Source: SSS58A sp041648155 (GTDB lineage Bacteria; Krumholzibacteriota; Krumholzibacteriia; Krumholzibacteriales; Krumholzibacteriaceae). From it: a stretch of DNA of 10,520 nucleotides. This document shows positions 8,801-10,520 of this stretch, piece after piece. Location of the stretch: the NCBI GenBank assembly GCA_041648155.1, contig JBAZPL010000088.1, positions 1-10,520 on the forward strand, read 5' to 3'. The position numbers and the translations under genes were made by a program. Below the pieces are notes generated by a model. The model made no database searches. It was not told the DNA's origin and saw nothing but the letters and a program-made list of their open reading frames with translations. Position 1 is the stretch's first letter, and the number at the start of each line of letters is the position of its first letter.

Positions 8801-10396
8801 ATCCTGTGGTCGTTCCCGGCGCAGCCGGGCTGGCCCGTGACGATCGGCTCGGGATTCCATTCCTCGCCCGCGATCGCGAGCCTCGATGCCGATGAAACGG
8901 ATCTCGAAGTGATCATCGGATGCGACGACGGGCAGCTCTACGCCTTGAAAGGCGACGGCAGCAGCGCTTCCGGATGGCCCGTCACGATCGGCGACACGCT
9001 CTTCTCTTCGCCGGCCGTGGCCGATATCACCGGCGATTATCGCAAGGAAGTCGTGATCGGCGGAAAAGACGGAAAGATCTACGCTTATGATTATCAGGGC
9101 GCGAAGCTCTGGGAATATGCGACCGGGAGTCCCGTGTACCGGACCCCGATGCTGGTCGATCTCGACCGGAACGGCAAATGCGAGGTGCTGTGCAGCGCGG
9201 GCGGAGCGCTCTACGCCCTCGACGGGAGCGGCAGTCCGCTCGCCGGCTCGTGGCCGTACCTGGTCGGGACGGGCACGCTGACCTCTCCCGCCGCGGGGGA
9301 CGTGAACGGCGATGGAACGCTCGAGATAGCGGCGATCGCCTACGGATATACGGCGCCCGTGGAATCGCGCGTGCATCTCATCAGACCTGACGGGACGTCA
9401 TACGGCGGCTCCTGGCCGGTCGTCGTCGATACGGTCATCGTCGCCGATCCCGTCATCGGGAACGTCCTTTCGCCCGACGGCGATCTCGAGATCGTCGCAG
9501 GGGCCGCGAACGGGGCCGTATACGTGTGGAAATCGGACGGCTCGGTCTGGCCGACGGTACCCCGCGTGAGCGGAGCGATCGAGACCTCTCCCGCGCTCGC
9601 GCAAATCGACTCCGATGCGGAGATGGAGATCGTCGTCTCGTCGAGGCTGTACGCCGCGTCGCCTCCGCCGGAACACTGGGAAGGTTTCGTGACGGTGATT
9701 AATGATAACGGGACGATAGTCGGCGGGTGGCCGAAGGGCACCGGCACGTGGACGACAGCGGCGAGCCCGATGCCTTCGCCCGTCTCGATCGGCGGCGCCA
9801 TCGAGATCATGACCGGAGGCCCGGCAGGCGACTTCTATTCGTGGAATCCTCTCGGCGAGCCGGCCTACGGTTTCCCGATCGGTCTCGGAGGGGGCGCCGG
9901 CGTATCGGCGGCCGCCGACGATATCGATCGCGACGGCACGATCGAGCTCGTCATGATCGCGGGCGCGTCGTCGGGCTCGCTTCGGTGCTACGAGCTTATC
10001 GGGGACTACCAGACGAGCCGGCTCTGGTGGCCGATGTTCAGGCACGATCGAGCGAGAACCGGCTGCTACGGCGCCGTTGTGCCGACGGGAGTCGAAGAGA
10101 TCGCCGGCGTGACGCCGTCCGCGACGCGCATCACCTCGATCTATCCGAACCCGTTCAATCCGTCGACGCGGATCGCGTTCGAGCTGAGCGCGCGGGCCCG
10201 GGTGGAGCTTGCGATATACGACGTATCGGGTCGAAGGGTCGCCGTGGTCCTGGACGGGGAAATGGGAGCCGGCCGCTATGAGGTCGCCTGGCACGGCCGC
10301 ACGGTTTCGGGCGGCACCGCCGCTTCGGGCATCTACTTCTGCAAGCTCAGAGCGGGAGATGCGGTCGAGACCAGGAAGATAGTGCTCGTGCGGTGA
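5816..10396 (+). CDS. Secreted S8 (subtilisin-like) peptidase with one beta-helix module, CARDB, FG-GAP propeller and C-terminal sorting domain
   Basis: A complete gene of 1526 residues, start ATG 5816 with GGAGG six bases upstream, stop TGA 10394-10396. Residues 1-24 are a type I signal peptide (MKK, hydrophobic core, AFA before Gln25). Residues 25 to ~85 are propeptide-like. The S8 domain covers ~85-432 with Asp113 (LWDG), His141 (HATHVAGT), Ser368 (GTSMSSP) and oxyanion Asn253. It is followed by a jelly-roll/P-like domain (~440-574, LVNDLDLR and DNVEQV), one beta-helix module (~576-880), CARDB (~885-993), an eight-repeat FG-GAP-like propeller (~1003-1419) closing with WWPMFRHD, and a FlgD-like/type IX-style tail (~1440-1526) ending KIVLVR. 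It parallels the upstream gene domain for domain but lacks one beta-helix module. Asn253 sits in SSSND where the paralogue has SAGND, a mild departure from the usual xxGN loop. An exported, surface-held or released endopeptidase is expected; the substrate is unknown. Confidence 0.96.
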   Translation: MKKACLGIGIFVVVMAAASFGAFAQQADLRQMSRDLAVKSDADRAVAHALAAKNGWPIRGTGQDGSFFELQKILNGFPRYYATFNTNAAISTRADSVNMAIGGGSGFVLRLWDGGKPRTTHRELTGRVTWADANPSTIAGHATHVAGTMIATGIRAGVKGMSYAATIRAFEWNSDGSEMAAEAAAGANLSNHSYGYLAGWYFNTGNSYYYWYGDTAVSEVEDYNFGLYDSEARGYDQILNAAPNYLPVVSSSNDRDDTGPTPGTKHYYWDARYGTWRFSFKTRNGDGGTAGYDCIPFGFQISKNTLTVGAVQDVLNYTGPASVVLAAFSSTGPCDDGRIKPDVVGNGMELLSSYSTNDSSYAIASGTSMSSPNVCGSLGLIADYYRDTHGGTAMWASTLKALAIHAALEAGSNPGPDYLFGWGLLNAYAAYKIVNKDYLDDTKGFVEQFTLSQGQTIEIGYRVYASTPELRATICWNDPAGSPPAPSLNPRTRMLVNDLDLRAIKGVDTYLPWRLDVYNPGSAATKNDNNVDNVEQVVVATPTPGVYTIRITHKGTLNGGSQKVSLVVSGAEKNHSWHVYADGSGDAATIAAAVAAADDGDSIFAHQGTYHEAGISISKALVITGVDGAALTTVDGNGLGAGCITFPAASKVIKIRDITIKNGSTTILGGGIYCSNSSVTIERCVIENCYSPWYGGGIAVTNASPTIRNVTFRSNQADHDGGGLYFSASSSVVDSCIFHDNAAAGSGGAIGMINSTPQFRNCTVHHNSAGAKGGGVYVGAGGNPTLTRCVISSATAGGGIYGETTAVGATVACCDVFGNAGGDYAGSFSDQTGINDNISTDPVFCDLGVSPPDLKISSFSPCAPALSPCAQLIGALGVGCVKGSDLAIASVEFSAVQPAFGDSVRATVKIKNTGELAATGFYADYYVDVDTLPPPETTGDQRLFVAGLAAGDSLVWITGYEKALVFKAWKSWFRVDTGDSVLETNEANNASGPHEILWSFPAQPGWPVTIGSGFHSSPAIASLDADETDLEVIIGCDDGQLYALKGDGSSASGWPVTIGDTLFSSPAVADITGDYRKEVVIGGKDGKIYAYDYQGAKLWEYATGSPVYRTPMLVDLDRNGKCEVLCSAGGALYALDGSGSPLAGSWPYLVGTGTLTSPAAGDVNGDGTLEIAAIAYGYTAPVESRVHLIRPDGTSYGGSWPVVVDTVIVADPVIGNVLSPDGDLEIVAGAANGAVYVWKSDGSVWPTVPRVSGAIETSPALAQIDSDAEMEIVVSSRLYAASPPPEHWEGFVTVINDNGTIVGGWPKGTGTWTTAASPMPSPVSIGGAIEIMTGGPAGDFYSWNPLGEPAYGFPIGLGGGAGVSAAADDIDRDGTIELVMIAGASSGSLRCYELIGDYQTSRLWWPMFRHDRARTGCYGAVVPTGVEEIAGVTPSATRITSIYPNPFNPSTRIAFELSARARVELAIYDVSGRRVAVVLDGEMGAGRYEVAWHGRTVSGGTAASGIYFCKLRAGDAVETRKIVLVR
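7541..8455 (+). repeat. Single beta-helix module of the second protease (hybrid of the two upstream modules)
   Basis: About 305 residues, from SWHVYADGSGDAATIAAAV to CAQLIGALGVGC. Five coils carry the C/V..N.A...GGG(I/L) pattern. The N-terminal third (WHVYA, TIAAAV, DGDSIF, the VDGNGLG segment) resembles module 1 of the upstream protein. The C-terminal part (VFGNAGGDY, the TGIND to NISTDP segment, SPCAPALSPC) resembles module 2. Confidence 0.75.
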
Positions 10397-10520
10397 GTGC
10401 CCAGGGAAGGGCACGTCTTTTCTAGTCGGCTGCAAGGTGCCGACCGGGGTAACTGTCTGTCAGCCCCGTAGCGAGGGGCCGGATGCATACCGGTAACGGA
10501 TGCATCTAAACGGCCCGACA
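10393..10520 (+). ncRNA. Structured RNA, possibly the 5' end of a group II intron (3' truncated by the window)
   Basis: This short gene-free segment is packed with perfect complementary arms. They are GTGCCC/GGGCAC (10397-10414), GTCGGC/GCCGAC (10425-10444, loop TGCAAGGT), CGGGG/CCCCG (10445-10468), and a long helix in which GGGCCG plus GATGCAT (10476-10488) pairs with ATGCATC (10500-10506) and CGGCCC (10511-10516), with TAAA bulged. The order of a first hairpin ending in GTC, a second hairpin, then a CAGCCCCGTAGCGAGGGG-like stretch recalls domain I of bacterial class C group II introns. GTGAG at 10393 or GTGCG at 10388 could be the intron start. Domain V and any maturase gene would lie outside the window, so the family call is tentative; the structured nature is much surer. 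Confidence 0.42.
10397..10422 (+). terminator. Possible terminator hairpin directly after the second protease
   Basis: GTGCCC (10397-10402) and GGGCAC (10409-10414) form a perfect 6-bp stem with loop AGGGAA, followed by GTCTTTTCT. It begins immediately after the TGA. Stem and T tract are weaker than in the terminator at 5662. It may instead be the first helix of the structured RNA described over the same bases. Confidence 0.4.

Noticed and set aside
6872..9376. A long open frame of 834 codons on the minus strand, antisense to the second protease, and a 356-codon frame at 384-1454 on the plus strand
   Set aside because: Both lie wholly inside clearly real protein domains, have Arg-rich low-complexity translations typical of GC-rich shadow frames, and show no recognisable domain or ribosome binding site.
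1..10520. A CRISPR array, tRNA, rRNA, transposase or prophage module
   Set aside because: No regularly spaced short repeats, no tRNA cloverleaf or rRNA sequence, and no mobile-element protein frames were seen; apart from the possible intron edge the window is two genes.

Overview
The window holds two very large, tandem, same-strand paralogous genes for secreted multidomain subtilases. They are separated by a 190-base intergenic region with a terminator and a new promoter. A short structured-RNA-like segment follows at the right edge. The DNA is GC-rich, apart from an AT-rich island between the genes. Both proteins end in a FlgD-like/type IX-style C-terminal domain with the core SIYPNPFNP, AIYDVSGR and SGIYFC. 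That tail, plus the S8 / beta-helix / CARDB / FG-GAP architecture, is typical of high-GC members of the FCB group and neighbouring candidate phyla (Eisenbacteria or Krumholzibacteriota-like lineages). This taxonomic suggestion is an inference from protein style only.

Layout. Positions 1-5625 are gene A, whose 5' end lies outside the window. It encodes a subtilisin-family peptidase, a jelly-roll domain, two consecutive right-handed beta-helix modules, a CARDB domain, an eight-repeat FG-GAP-like propeller and a C-terminal sorting-type domain. Positions 5626-5815 are intergenic: a strong intrinsic terminator (5662-5692), an extended -10 promoter (5693-5722), an AT-rich inverted repeat overlapping the -10 element, an ATT microsatellite and a clear Shine-Dalgarno. 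Positions 5816-10396 are gene B, complete, with a signal peptide and the same architecture but only one beta-helix module. Positions 10397-10520 hold no gene but several nested complementary helices. The first may act as a terminator for gene B. The whole segment resembles the 5' part of domain I of a bacterial group II intron cut off by the window edge (tentative).

The two proteases look like a tandem duplication that has diverged. Because A is closed by a terminator and B has its own promoter, they can be expressed independently. Both are expected outside the cell or on its surface, where the protease head would act while the beta-helix, CARDB and propeller parts provide a stalk, adhesion or binding surface. 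Their substrate is unknown. The most interesting evolutionary signal is that B's single beta-helix module starts like A's first module and ends like A's second, as expected if two modules were fused into one by recombination.
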